Of a stretch of DNA of 64,000 nt, positions 17,370 to 25,203 are shown piece by piece. The notes beneath the pieces were generated by a model that was given only the letters and a program-made list of their open reading frames with translations, had not been told where the DNA came from and ran no database searches. Made by a program: the position numbers and the translations under genes. Within the stretch, counting starts at the first letter, position 1. Each line of letters opens with the position of its first letter. Origin of the DNA: Niastella sp. OAS944 (GTDB lineage Bacteria > Bacteroidota > Bacteroidia > Chitinophagales > Chitinophagaceae). Where the stretch lies: NCBI GenBank assembly GCA_024809215.1, contig JANUBW010000003.1, forward strand, positions 496,001 through 560,000. The letters are read 5' to 3'.

Positions 17370-18029
17370 TTATCCCAACCACACTGCAAGCACCTGGCAA
17401 AGGGCGCCGGCAATAAGGCCCAGATAAACTTCTGCCAGTGAATGATCAGAAACAATAAGGCGGGAGGTACACACCACGCCGGCAACTATAATAGCATAAG
17501 AGAAATAAATTCCGGTAACATCCTGCTGGCTAAATGCATGTAATAAGAAGAACGTGGCCATTCCACCTACAGCAATGGCATGCATACTTACTTTATTTAC
17601 GATATTCAAAAACCAGGCGGCGCAAACAGCCAGAAATGTGCCTAATAGAAATTGAATAAATGGTGCAGGGTTTTCATTTTGTCTATGTGCAACGTACCAG
17701 GCCCAAAAGTAAAAGATCATGGCTGCTGCATATGGTATGATCCTTTCTTTTTGCGTACGCAAGAACATAGATTGTATAAGCTTCAACCGCCACATGAGGA
17801 ACACGGCAAAACCCGGTATCGCTGCAGTATTGAAAGCAACAAAAATGAGCCTGAACAATCTTGGTTTAAAGCTCAGTCCGGCAAACGTATATGGATCAAC
17901 AAACACCAGGAATGCTGTTACATAGGCCGGAATAAATAACGGGTGAAAAACATAGGAAAAAAAATGCGCCAAAGCCCTTACGGGCGCCGGATGTTTAAGC
18001 GGCTCGGCGGCGATCGGTGTTGTTGACAT
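17370..18029 (-). CDS. Integral membrane protein, PAP2-like with degenerate active site
   Basis: A 219-residue protein with about six membrane helices. Its C-terminal half has the outline of a PAP2/phosphatidic-acid phosphatase: SMH where PSGH is expected and SRLIVSDHSLAE in place of SRx5Hx3D (Glu instead of Asp). No K-x6-RP motif is seen. It may therefore be a non-catalytic relative, or act on another substrate. It begins 12 bases after the rpoN stop on the same strand, so it is probably cotranscribed with rpoN; the link is unexplained. Confidence 0.7.
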   Translation of the reverse strand: MSTTPIAAEPLKHPAPVRALAHFFSYVFHPLFIPAYVTAFLVFVDPYTFAGLSFKPRLFRLIFVAFNTAAIPGFAVFLMWRLKLIQSMFLRTQKERIIPYAAAMIFYFWAWYVAHRQNENPAPFIQFLLGTFLAVCAAWFLNIVNKVSMHAIAVGGMATFFLLHAFSQQDVTGIYFSYAIIVAGVVCTSRLIVSDHSLAEVYLGLIAGALCQVLAVWLG

Positions 18030-18041
18030 AACTAGCTTCTA

Positions 18042-19538
18042 TTACAGTTCTTTCCTTAACCGGGCCACCGGAATATTCAATTGTTCGCGGTACTTGGCAA
18101 CGGTTCGGCGTGCAATATTATAACCTTTTTCCTGCAATAGCTCGGTGAGTTTTTCATCGCTCAGGGGTTTCTTTTTGCTTTCGCCTTCAATAAGATCGCT
18201 GAGGATCTTTTTTACTTCACGTGTTGAAACTTCTTCCCCGCTATCGGTACTAAGAGATTCGCTAAAGAAGAATTTCAACCTGTATGTACCAAATTCAGTT
18301 TGTACAAACTTACTGTTGGCCACGCGGCTTACCGTGGAGATATCGAGCCCGGTGCGTTCGGCAATATCTTTCAGGATCATGGGCTTCAGCGTGGTTTCAT
18401 CGCCCGTAAGGAAGAACTCGCGCTGATAGGTCATGATGGTTTCCATTACACTGCTCAGTGTGTGCTGGCGTTGTTTAATGGCATCGATGAACCACTTGGC
18501 CGCATCGATCTTTTGCTTTATGAAAATGATAGCTTCTTTTTGCCGTTTGTCTTTTTTGCTGCCCTTATCATATTCGCGCAGCATATCGCGATAGCCTTCG
18601 CTTATTCGCAGATCGGGCGCGTTCTTAGAGTTGAGGGTAAGTTCCAGCTTACCGCCATTGTTATAAACAAAGAAGTCGGGCACTACATAACTTTCAGCCT
18701 TATTGATGTCGTAATGATTACCGCCGGGTTTTGGCGTAAGGCGAATGATATGGCTGATCACATCTTTCAGTCCATCATCATCGAGGTTAAGGCCACGTTG
18801 AATTTTATCGTAGTGCTTTTTGGTAAACTCATCGAAGTAATCGGTAAGTACATCAATGGCGCGGTCAACATTTCTACCTTCTACCTGCTGGCGGTGTAAT
18901 TGTATCAATAAACACTCCTGCAGGTCGCGGGCACCTACGCCCGGCGGGTCAAATTGTTGAACCAGTCTGATCACCTTTTCCACTTCCTGCTCATTAGTAT
19001 CAATATTCTGGCGGAATGCGAGGTCATCAACAATGGCTGCGGTTTCGCGGCGCAGGTAACCATCATCGTCAATACTGCCTACTATTTGTTCGGCAATACG
19101 GCGTTCTTTATCGCTCATCTTTAACATTCCCAGCTGCCCCAGCAGGTGTTCATGAAAAGACGTTTCTATTTTATATGGAACTACTTTCTTGTCGTCCATT
19201 TCGGGATAGTTATCATCCCGCAATTTGTAATCAGCTATTTCTCCGTCTTCATCGCCTACGTATTCGCTAATGTCAATATTATCATACTCATCCTCACTGC
19301 CATCTACATCAAAATCCTCTTCATCGCTACTGTCGAATTCATCTTTCGTCTCATTATCATACTCGTCATGATTTTCTTCAGACACTTCCAAAGCCGGATT
19401 TTCTTCCAGTTCTTCTTTGATCCTTTCTTCTAAATTAGCCGTAGGCACCTGCAGCAACTTCATAAGCTGAATCTGCTGGGGAGAAAGTTTTTGGAGTAGC
19501 TTTTGCTGTAAACTTTGACTCAATGCCATGTGCGTCAA
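18042..19538 (-). CDS. rpoN: RNA polymerase sigma-54 factor
   Basis: A 498-residue RpoN. Region I is Gln/Leu-rich (SLQQKLLQKLSPQQIQLMKLL, typical activator-interacting start), region II is strongly acidic (about 45-115), then the core-binding and HTH domains, and the diagnostic RpoN box ARRTVAKYRE near residues 476-485. It directs RNA polymerase to -24/-12 promoters opened by AAA+ activators; none of these activators is encoded in the window. The extended acidic region II is common in Bacteroidota RpoN. Confidence 0.97.
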   Translation of the reverse strand: MTHMALSQSLQQKLLQKLSPQQIQLMKLLQVPTANLEERIKEELEENPALEVSEENHDEYDNETKDEFDSSDEEDFDVDGSEDEYDNIDISEYVGDEDGEIADYKLRDDNYPEMDDKKVVPYKIETSFHEHLLGQLGMLKMSDKERRIAEQIVGSIDDDGYLRRETAAIVDDLAFRQNIDTNEQEVEKVIRLVQQFDPPGVGARDLQECLLIQLHRQQVEGRNVDRAIDVLTDYFDEFTKKHYDKIQRGLNLDDDGLKDVISHIIRLTPKPGGNHYDINKAESYVVPDFFVYNNGGKLELTLNSKNAPDLRISEGYRDMLREYDKGSKKDKRQKEAIIFIKQKIDAAKWFIDAIKQRQHTLSSVMETIMTYQREFFLTGDETTLKPMILKDIAERTGLDISTVSRVANSKFVQTEFGTYRLKFFFSESLSTDSGEEVSTREVKKILSDLIEGESKKKPLSDEKLTELLQEKGYNIARRTVAKYREQLNIPVARLRKEL

Positions 19539-19624
19539 TATTTTATTTCAGTTAGTTGCTTAAAAATTTAACAAAAATTCGCGGCAACCACAAAAATCAG
19601 GCCGTAAATTTACAAACAAATGTA

Positions 19625-20032
19625 ATGAACGTTGTGAAAGGTTTTTATAAAATTATTGTCTTTGCGGCTTTTTGTTTGCTGCCGGGGATTATTTCGGCTC
19701 AAAATCAAGTAAATATAACATTGGGCCGGGTGTTATTTTCTTCGGACAAAGTAGCGGCGGTTTCTATGTATAAACTACCTAAAAAGTTACCAACAACTGG
19801 TTTTCATGAAGTAAGCCACCCCAAAGTGGCCGTTCAGCCTGTTTTTCAGGCCCCAAATGTGGTGAGTACTATTAGTAACAATTATTACACCCAGCGGTTT
19901 GGCTTATTTTGTAAACGGGAGTTAGAGTTGGAGAAGGTTACAAAAGTGGCTTTCCGGTTTAGACTGGGTTCTTTGGAGCAGGCTAATAGATTAGAATATG
20001 GCTGTAGCGAATGTAAAGAAGGTCATAGGTAA
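19625..20032 (+). CDS. Hypothetical secreted protein
   Basis: A 135-residue product starting at the ATG that precedes a signal peptide (MNVVKGFYKIIVFAAFCLL, cleavage after ISA, then QNQVN). An upstream start at 19556 would put the signal peptide inside the protein. The mature part has no recognised domain; NYYTQRFGLFCKRELELEKVTKVAFRFRLGS is conserved-looking and two Cys lie near the end (GCSEC). Similar small proteins with an 'FxxGLFCKxE' segment occur next to variable genes in this order of bacteria (recalled impression, not checked). Function unknown. Confidence 0.7.
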   Translation: MNVVKGFYKIIVFAAFCLLPGIISAQNQVNITLGRVLFSSDKVAAVSMYKLPKKLPTTGFHEVSHPKVAVQPVFQAPNVVSTISNNYYTQRFGLFCKRELELEKVTKVAFRFRLGSLEQANRLEYGCSECKEGHR

Positions 20033-20043
20033 TAGTTGGCTGG

Positions 20044-20184
20044 TCGTGAAACGTGAAACGTGAAAGGGCTCGCGATTTTTCGGACTAAAAACTAATTTTG
20101 CACTGACTGAAAATTCAACCTGATTGCGTAAAGCCGCGAACCTCGAAAGTAAAGCGTTTCACGTTTGCCGTTTCACGTTTCACG
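20044..20184. repeat. Intergenic inverted-repeat element, family A, copy 2
   Basis: Left arm 20044-20068 is three CGTGAAA(C) words plus GGG; right arm 20154-20184 is CGTTTCACGTTTGCCG followed by TTTCACGTTTCACG. The loop shares CGCGA and CGCGAACCTC words with copy 1. A run of ATTCACGAT words follows to 20215. It lies between convergent genes and could form a long hairpin in both transcripts. Confidence 0.75.
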
Positions 20185-20222
20185 CCGTTCGGCGATTCAC
20201 GATCATTCACGATTGTCAGCAG

Positions 20223-20753
20223 CTACTTCCTCACAATCTTATTAATAACAGTAACATCCTGCTGAAACTTTTGCAAAGTACTTAACGCATCTTTTGGCGT
20301 ACTTTCTTTAAAGTATTTCTGCAGCCACAGTTTGGAGCTGTCTGGCTCGCGCATGGCGCGGTATTCATCTTTCTCTTCATATGAGGTGGCAAACACAGCG
20401 CCGGCTTCATACATTCTTCTTAAAGTCAAATACAATGTATCGCCCTGGGTACTGTTTATGAGGAGGCTGTCGACCATTTCTTTTTTATTACCACTCATTT
20501 CGGCCCTGGTTAAAGCCATTTGCGATTTCATGATCCAGGAGGTGGCATCGAGGAAAATAATGGAGAGGTCGTTATTCAAATAGTGGGTTTTTCTTAGACT
20601 GTCGAGGCGGTCCTGCGCTTTTCGGGCCGAATCGCTGATGTTACGGGCGGCACTTCCGCTTTGCGAATCCTGACTTTTACAACCGGCCAATACTAATAAC
20701 GCTACCAGGCAAACACACATGCCTGTTTTTATAGAGATAACGGTCTTTTCCAT
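20223..20753 (-). CDS. Hypothetical lipoprotein
   Basis: A 176-residue protein with a lipoprotein signal peptide: a hydrophobic run ends in LVLAGC with Cys25 as the lipidated residue, then a Ser/Gln-rich linker. The rest is mostly helical (SARKAQDRLDSLRK, WIMKSQMALTRAEMSGNKKEM). No family is recognised. Likely attached to the inner leaflet of the outer membrane. A long hairpin (20774-20819) lies between it and the aminotransferase gene upstream, so separate transcription is likely. Confidence 0.75.
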   Translation of the reverse strand: MEKTVISIKTGMCVCLVALLVLAGCKSQDSQSGSAARNISDSARKAQDRLDSLRKTHYLNNDLSIIFLDATSWIMKSQMALTRAEMSGNKKEMVDSLLINSTQGDTLYLTLRRMYEAGAVFATSYEEKDEYRAMREPDSSKLWLQKYFKESTPKDALSTLQKFQQDVTVINKIVRK

Positions 20754-20775
20754 TTTAAATGCGCTGGTTTAGCAA

Positions 20776-20818
20776 CGTTCAGAAGATGATATCTTTTGCT
20801 GACATCATCTTCTAAACG
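20776..20818 (-). terminator. Hairpin after the KdnA-like gene
   Basis: AGAAGATGAT (20781-20790) pairs with ATCATCTTCT (20804-20813), extended outward by ACGTT/AACGT across one mismatch. It is 23 bases past the stop of the gene at 20842; no strong T-run follows, so it may stop or stabilise the transcript. Confidence 0.45.
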
Positions 20819-20841
20819 TGGGCCTGGTAGTAAAATTATGG

Positions 20842-22059
20842 TTAGGCTGAGATCTTTTGCGCAGCCAGTACTTTCTTCACTGCCGCTACAATTTTCTCCC
20901 CTTTTTCTTTCATTTGTTGCTCGCCTGTAAGCAGCGAGATCTGTGTTGTAATACCGCGGCTCATTACTGCATCACTTGGCGAAAAATCTTTATTGGCCTG
21001 TTGCATAATGGCTGCTTTGTACTCGGGGTGCAGGGCATTAAGTGTAACGCCCTTCTTCAGGTGCTCCCATTTGCGTATATAATGCCAGTTATGATCGAAC
21101 CAGTAGAAGTTGCCACCCCATGCATTCTGGGCTTTTAATTCAGCAACTACTGCCTGTGTTAATTCGGTGGTTGGTAAGAACCAGCTTAAGAAAGTGCAGC
21201 TATCGCCTGCTTCATCGAGCACCCGGCGGAAGCTGATCTCTGGCACCTGAGCCAGAATGGCTTTCAGCTGAGAATGGCCAGCACGTTGTTTGGTCAGAAA
21301 CTCTTCCAGGCGGTTAAACTGCGCTAAACCTACTGCGGCATGTAGTTCAGATATGCGGTAGTTGTAACCCAGGAACGGATGCAGATCGGCGCCACGGTCT
21401 ACACCTTTGTGGTCGTGACCATGATCGCTGAAGCCGTCGCTGTTAATATACACATCTTCCCTATTGGTTACAATTGCACCGCCTTCGCCACAGGTAACTG
21501 TTTTTACAAAGTCGAAGGAATAGCAACCGGCATCGCCAATGGTACCCAGGTATTTTCCTTTATAAGTAGCGCCAAAGCTTTGGCAGGCATCCTCCAGCAA
21601 TATCAGGTTGTGTTCTTTACATATTTGTTGCAGGGCGTCCATATCGGCCTGGGCGCCGCACATATGTACAGGCATAACGCATTTTGTTTTGGACGTAATG
21701 GCTTTGCGAACCGCATCGGGGTTCATGGTAAGGGTATCGTCTACATCAACCAGCACGGGCAGGGCACCTACGCTGATGATAGATTCAAAGCTGGCCACAA
21801 ATGTAAAGGTGGGCATTATCACCTCATCGCCATAGCCTATTCCCAATGCGCTTAATACGGTGGTAAGGGCTGTAGTGCCGCTCGATACCAGGTGGGTATA
21901 CTGGCAGCCAAATTTTTTATTGATGGCTGCTTCCAGCTCTTTTGCTTTCCAGATCCCTTTACGTGCTCCATCGAATCCAAACCGCATCAGGATACCGGTT
22001 TCAAGTACATCATTAACTTGTTTGCGTTCATCGGCGCCCCATAGTTCAAAGCCAGGCAT
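20842..22059 (-). CDS. DegT/DnrJ/EryC1/StrS family PLP aminotransferase, KdnA-like
   Basis: A 405-residue sugar aminotransferase. PLP-binding residues are visible: Asp157 in LLEDACQ and the Schiff-base Lys186 in SFDFVKTVTCGEGG. The block SDGFSDHGHDHKGVDRGAD followed by YNYRISE is, from memory, the hallmark of KdnA, which makes 8-amino-3,8-dideoxy-D-manno-octulosonate (Kdo8N) for lipopolysaccharide with the oxidase KdnB. No KdnB-like gene is nearby, so either it is encoded elsewhere or the substrate differs. A TAnnTTTG box (22109-22102) lies 43 bases upstream. Confidence 0.82.
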   Translation of the reverse strand: MPGFELWGADERKQVNDVLETGILMRFGFDGARKGIWKAKELEAAINKKFGCQYTHLVSSGTTALTTVLSALGIGYGDEVIMPTFTFVASFESIISVGALPVLVDVDDTLTMNPDAVRKAITSKTKCVMPVHMCGAQADMDALQQICKEHNLILLEDACQSFGATYKGKYLGTIGDAGCYSFDFVKTVTCGEGGAIVTNREDVYINSDGFSDHGHDHKGVDRGADLHPFLGYNYRISELHAAVGLAQFNRLEEFLTKQRAGHSQLKAILAQVPEISFRRVLDEAGDSCTFLSWFLPTTELTQAVVAELKAQNAWGGNFYWFDHNWHYIRKWEHLKKGVTLNALHPEYKAAIMQQANKDFSPSDAVMSRGITTQISLLTGEQQMKEKGEKIVAAVKKVLAAQKISA

Positions 22060-22101
22060 ATTGAATTTGTTTATGGTTTATTTGTCAAAATATTTGGTCA
22101 G

Positions 22102-22109
22102 CAAAGGTA
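22102..22109 (-). promoter_or_regulatory. -7 element of the KdnA-like gene
   Basis: Minus-strand TACCTTTG matches TAnnTTTG exactly, about 43 bases before the start codon. No good -33 TTTG is seen at the right distance, so the call rests on one element. Confidence 0.35.
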
Positions 22110-22470
22110 GATATTTCGGTGGATAGTGGTGATCCAGTTTGGATATTAGCATGGGTACCGGTTGAACAAAGTAATTTGGTAAATAGTTGCAGGTTAACAA
22201 GTTGACAGGTTGACAAGGAAGTTGAAAAGTTGAAGGAGATGATAAAGTTGATAAAGGGAATACAAGTTTGTGAGTTGGTCAGTTGTTCAGTTTGTAAGTT
22301 AAAAACGATGCTCCTTCGCCGCCTTCGGCGGTTCCGGATGGTTTTTGGGTCCCCCGTCGCTAACGTGCGGAAAAGATTATTGCTATGCGTCGCGGCTTCG
22401 CAGCTCCTATTCTCCTGAACCCGGAATCTGTATTTGTATTCCCGGCAACTGGTAACCGGAACCCGGAAAC

Positions 22471-22500
22471 AAAAAAGAGGCTCCCTTTGCAGGAAGCCTC
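22471..22500 (-). terminator. Terminator of the GHL10 gene
   Basis: GAGGCT-C-CC / GG-A-AGCCTC hairpin (22477-22500) followed on the minus strand by TTTTTT (22476-22471). Located 83 bases past the stop of the gene at 22583. A near-identical design ends the gene at 27752. Confidence 0.7.
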
Positions 22501-22582
22501 CCATATCTTTAATCCTTTTACCTATTGGTAGCCGCACTGCCGGCTTGTCAACTTATTAACTCTTCAACCTGTCAACTTTTCC

Positions 22583-24160
22583 CTACTTCGCCGCTGTATT
22601 AGCCTCTCTATTCAACGTCCAGCCCAACCTGTCCACCTTTACGGCCTCCAGCTTTATCGGCCAGTTGGGGTATGGCTTGCTTTCGGTATTCTCATCATCT
22701 AGGCAGGTTACATAAAACCTTACAAATTTTTTATCGTTCCGCAACGGCGCGTAAAACACACAAGTGTCGACCGAATCGAAACGGCTTCCTATTAATTGGG
22801 CGTTATAAAAATTGTTGTTATTGAACTCCTCATTATAACAAGCGTATAAACGGTAACATTTTATTTTTTTCGCCTGGGTAGAGGTTGTTTTTGTTCTTGC
22901 TACTTCTATGCGCAAGGTGGTATCAACCGGTTTTATTGAAACCACTTCAGGGGTTTCGGGTCTAACTTCATCAATCCACGGCATAGGTGGCACCATGGCC
23001 GGTTCTTTATAATAATTATAGCGCAGGCTATCGTTCCAACCCAGCGGATTTTTTAAGAAGGAGGCCGTACTGAAGTAAATAGCACCCTGAATTTCAGGAT
23101 ATTGGCGCATAGCCTGTATCTGGCGCGGGATCTGGGTTTTATCTTTCCACGCTGCACTTGAACCGGCTTTAAAAATGCCCAGTCCAACATAACAATGCTT
23201 GCCGTAGCTGTGCTTTGCCCACCAGTCGAGCAACACTTCATAAGCTGCCCGGGGGTGACCAAATTCAAAATAGATCTGTGGCGCTACATAGTCTATCCAG
23301 CCGCTTTTTAACCAAAGTAAGATATCGGCATACAACTCACTATAGTTGGTCAGCGCCTGAGTTTCACTGCCTTCGGGGTCCTGGCTGCGGTTGCGCCAAA
23401 TGGCGAAGGGTGAAATTCCAAAACGGCAAAACCTGTTCTCTTCTTTAATGGCGTTGCTAAGCTTTAAGATGATAGAATCGGTATTGCTCCGACGCCAATC
23501 GCCAAGGCTCAGCCCATTTCCGTATTTCTGATAAGAATCTTTATCAGGGAATTCTTTGCCTGAAATGGGGTATGGGTAGAAATAATCATCAAAATGAATA
23601 GCATCTATATCGTAGCGGCTAACAATATCTCGGATCACATTCACCACATAATTCTGTGCTTCTTTATTACCGGGATCGAAATACCGGGTACCGCCATAAC
23701 TCAAAAACCACTCGGGATGTGTTTTGGTAATATGGCTGGCAGCAATGGGCGCTTTACCTATGGCAAACTCGGCCCGGTAAGGATTGCACCAGGCATGGAA
23801 CTCCATACCGCGTTTATGGGCCTCTTCAACCATGAATGCCAATGGGTCGTAATAAGGAGTTGGCGCCTTACCTTGTTTACCGGTAAGCCATTGGCTCCAG
23901 GGCTCGTATTGTGATGGATAAAATGCATCGGCGCAGGGTCGTACCTGTACGATAACGGCATTTAAGCCATTACGCTTATGCATTTCAAGCAGGTTTATAT
24001 ACTCTGCTTTCTGGCTTTCAGTATTATAATTTCCACGTGTAGGCCAGTCAATGTTATCAACTGTAGCAATCCATGCTGCCCTAAATTCATATTTAGGCTG
24101 CGCTACAACATTAAACACTATAAAACAGGCCACTACCAACAGGCTTAGTGTTCTTTTCAT
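22583..24160 (-). CDS. Family 10 glycosyl-hydrolase-like protein (GHL10, PF02638)
   Basis: A 525-residue secreted protein: signal peptide (residues 1-20, cleavage before QPKYEFRAAW), then a GHL10 TIM-barrel with AAWIATVDNIDWPTRG, GLNAVIVQVRPCADAFYPS, HAWCNPYRA, AIHFDDYFYPYP and DYVAPQIYFEFG. A C-terminal FN3-like segment (from about 420, PETPEVVSI) follows. Bacterial GHL10 proteins act on cell-wall glycans or extracellular polysaccharide; some cleave denuded peptidoglycan strands, but the substrate here is not established. A MarR gene begins 40 bases upstream on the same strand. Confidence 0.9.
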   Translation of the reverse strand: MKRTLSLLVVACFIVFNVVAQPKYEFRAAWIATVDNIDWPTRGNYNTESQKAEYINLLEMHKRNGLNAVIVQVRPCADAFYPSQYEPWSQWLTGKQGKAPTPYYDPLAFMVEEAHKRGMEFHAWCNPYRAEFAIGKAPIAASHITKTHPEWFLSYGGTRYFDPGNKEAQNYVVNVIRDIVSRYDIDAIHFDDYFYPYPISGKEFPDKDSYQKYGNGLSLGDWRRSNTDSIILKLSNAIKEENRFCRFGISPFAIWRNRSQDPEGSETQALTNYSELYADILLWLKSGWIDYVAPQIYFEFGHPRAAYEVLLDWWAKHSYGKHCYVGLGIFKAGSSAAWKDKTQIPRQIQAMRQYPEIQGAIYFSTASFLKNPLGWNDSLRYNYYKEPAMVPPMPWIDEVRPETPEVVSIKPVDTTLRIEVARTKTTSTQAKKIKCYRLYACYNEEFNNNNFYNAQLIGSRFDSVDTCVFYAPLRNDKKFVRFYVTCLDDENTESKPYPNWPIKLEAVKVDRLGWTLNREANTAAK

Positions 24161-24199
24161 ATTCGGATTAAAGATTAACGGATTTCAATAAAAGTACGG

Positions 24200-24661
24200 T
24201 TATTCTGAATTTCTTATCTTATCGAGAAGCTGATTTAACATTTTAGCGTCCTCTTCACTCAAATTGCCCAGCATGGAATCCATTTGCTCGTTGTAGCTAT
24301 CTAGCCGGTCGAGCAACTGCATACCGGTATCGGTTATGGTAACATCTACCAGCCGACGGTCGGTTTTACATATCACTTTTTGTACTAACTCTTTCTTTAC
24401 CAGCCTGTCAACAATACGACTGGTATCACTCATTTTATCCAACATCCGCTGGCGGATCTGTAACGTGGACAATGGCTTTCCGGCACCCCGCAAAATGCGG
24501 AGAATATTATACTGCTGGGAGGTAATATCTCCCTTTTCAAAAAACTGTTTGGTCTTTTCTGTTATCCAGTTGTAGGTAAAGATCAGGTTGACCACCGTTT
24601 TATGATACTCATTCCGGAACTTTGGCTGTTGTATGTCTTTTTCTATACTCATGGTCTGCAC
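24200..24661 (-). CDS. MarR family transcriptional regulator
   Basis: A 153-residue winged-helix regulator: KGDITSQQYNILRILRGAGKPLSTLQIRQRM then DTSRIVDRLVKKELVQK as recognition helix and KTDRRLVDVTITDTG as the wing, matching MarR order and length. It dimerises and usually represses genes in response to small aromatic or oxidative signals. It lies directly upstream of the GHL10 gene on the same strand, but a cell-wall-related effector would be unusual for MarR, so linkage may be only positional. Confidence 0.9.
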   Translation of the reverse strand: MQTMSIEKDIQQPKFRNEYHKTVVNLIFTYNWITEKTKQFFEKGDITSQQYNILRILRGAGKPLSTLQIRQRMLDKMSDTSRIVDRLVKKELVQKVICKTDRRLVDVTITDTGMQLLDRLDSYNEQMDSMLGNLSEEDAKMLNQLLDKIRNSE

Positions 24662-24758
24662 AGGAATAAATATTAGTTATTGAATAAAAACTGATAACCA
24701 GGGGCGGGTCGACCGCGTTAGCATAAATATGCTATGTGTACTGCATTTCATAGGGTCG

Positions 24759-24929
24759 TTATCGGAATACAGATTGATAAGTAACTACATGAGCTACCTG
24801 CTCAAAAGCACTCCATTTATCGCTATGTATACGTTGCTGTAATTGGTCTTCTGAAAACTCATTCAACAGTTCTTGAATAGTTTCATGCTGATGTTGCAAC
24901 CGGCTACAAACAGATGCAGACAAGGACAT
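24759..24929 (-). pseudogene. DinB-like remnant (N-terminal part only)
   Basis: ATG at 24929 opens 56 codons. From residue 13 on, HETIQELLNEFSEDQLQQRIHSDKWSAFEQVAHVV resembles the first helices of the DinB/YfiT four-helix family, which normally have about 150-170 residues with three metal-binding His. The stop at 24761 leaves only the first third, including the first His of the EQVAHV motif; only about 100 bases remain before the MarR gene, too few for the rest. It is probably a deletion remnant, though a translated mini-protein cannot be excluded. Confidence 0.5.
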
Positions 24930-25203
24930 ATACTCACTGGTTTAAACTTGTTCTGCGGTCAGGTATGGGGAAGGATCAGGTTTCCTTGTGCTTAGTTTTG
25001 GGTCCTAATTCTAAGCATTGTTTTGGGTTTATTTCCCGGGTTGTTAGGGGTTATTTGGTCTGGTCTATTGGCTGACCTTATTATTGTACTGCTAAACCTA
25101 TTTTGTTTTTCGAAATTACATTATTTCTTATTCCTTAAGCACTTTTAAAGCTACTATTCCTCTTTTTTGATTACTCTTACCAGCCTACGTTATATAATTT
25201 CCC
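24930..25203. other. AT-rich spacer upstream of the DinB remnant, no gene seen
   Basis: About 270 bases between the remnant and the radical SAM gene. It holds no open frame of note, no clear hairpin and no exact -7 element. Confidence 0.35.

Larger units (their letters stand above)
22060..22582. repeat. Non-coding spacer made of simple repeated words (families B and C)
   Basis: Besides the promoter and a terminator, this 523-base spacer holds word arrays: 22189-22255 is built of GTTAAC, AGTTGAC and AAGTTGA(A) words; 22400-22470 of CCGGAA and GGTAACCGG words; 22543-22582 of TTGTCAACTT and TTATTAACTC words that are the reverse complement of the first array. The two arrays could pair across about 300 bases. 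An open frame through it on the minus strand has no protein-like features. Confidence 0.55.

Noticed and set aside
18300-18899. 199-codon plus-strand frame inside rpoN
   Set aside because: It is the antisense of a fully conserved gene; no independent signals.
22085-22537. 150-codon open frame on the minus strand
   Set aside because: It runs through word repeats and a terminator, and its composition is not protein-like.
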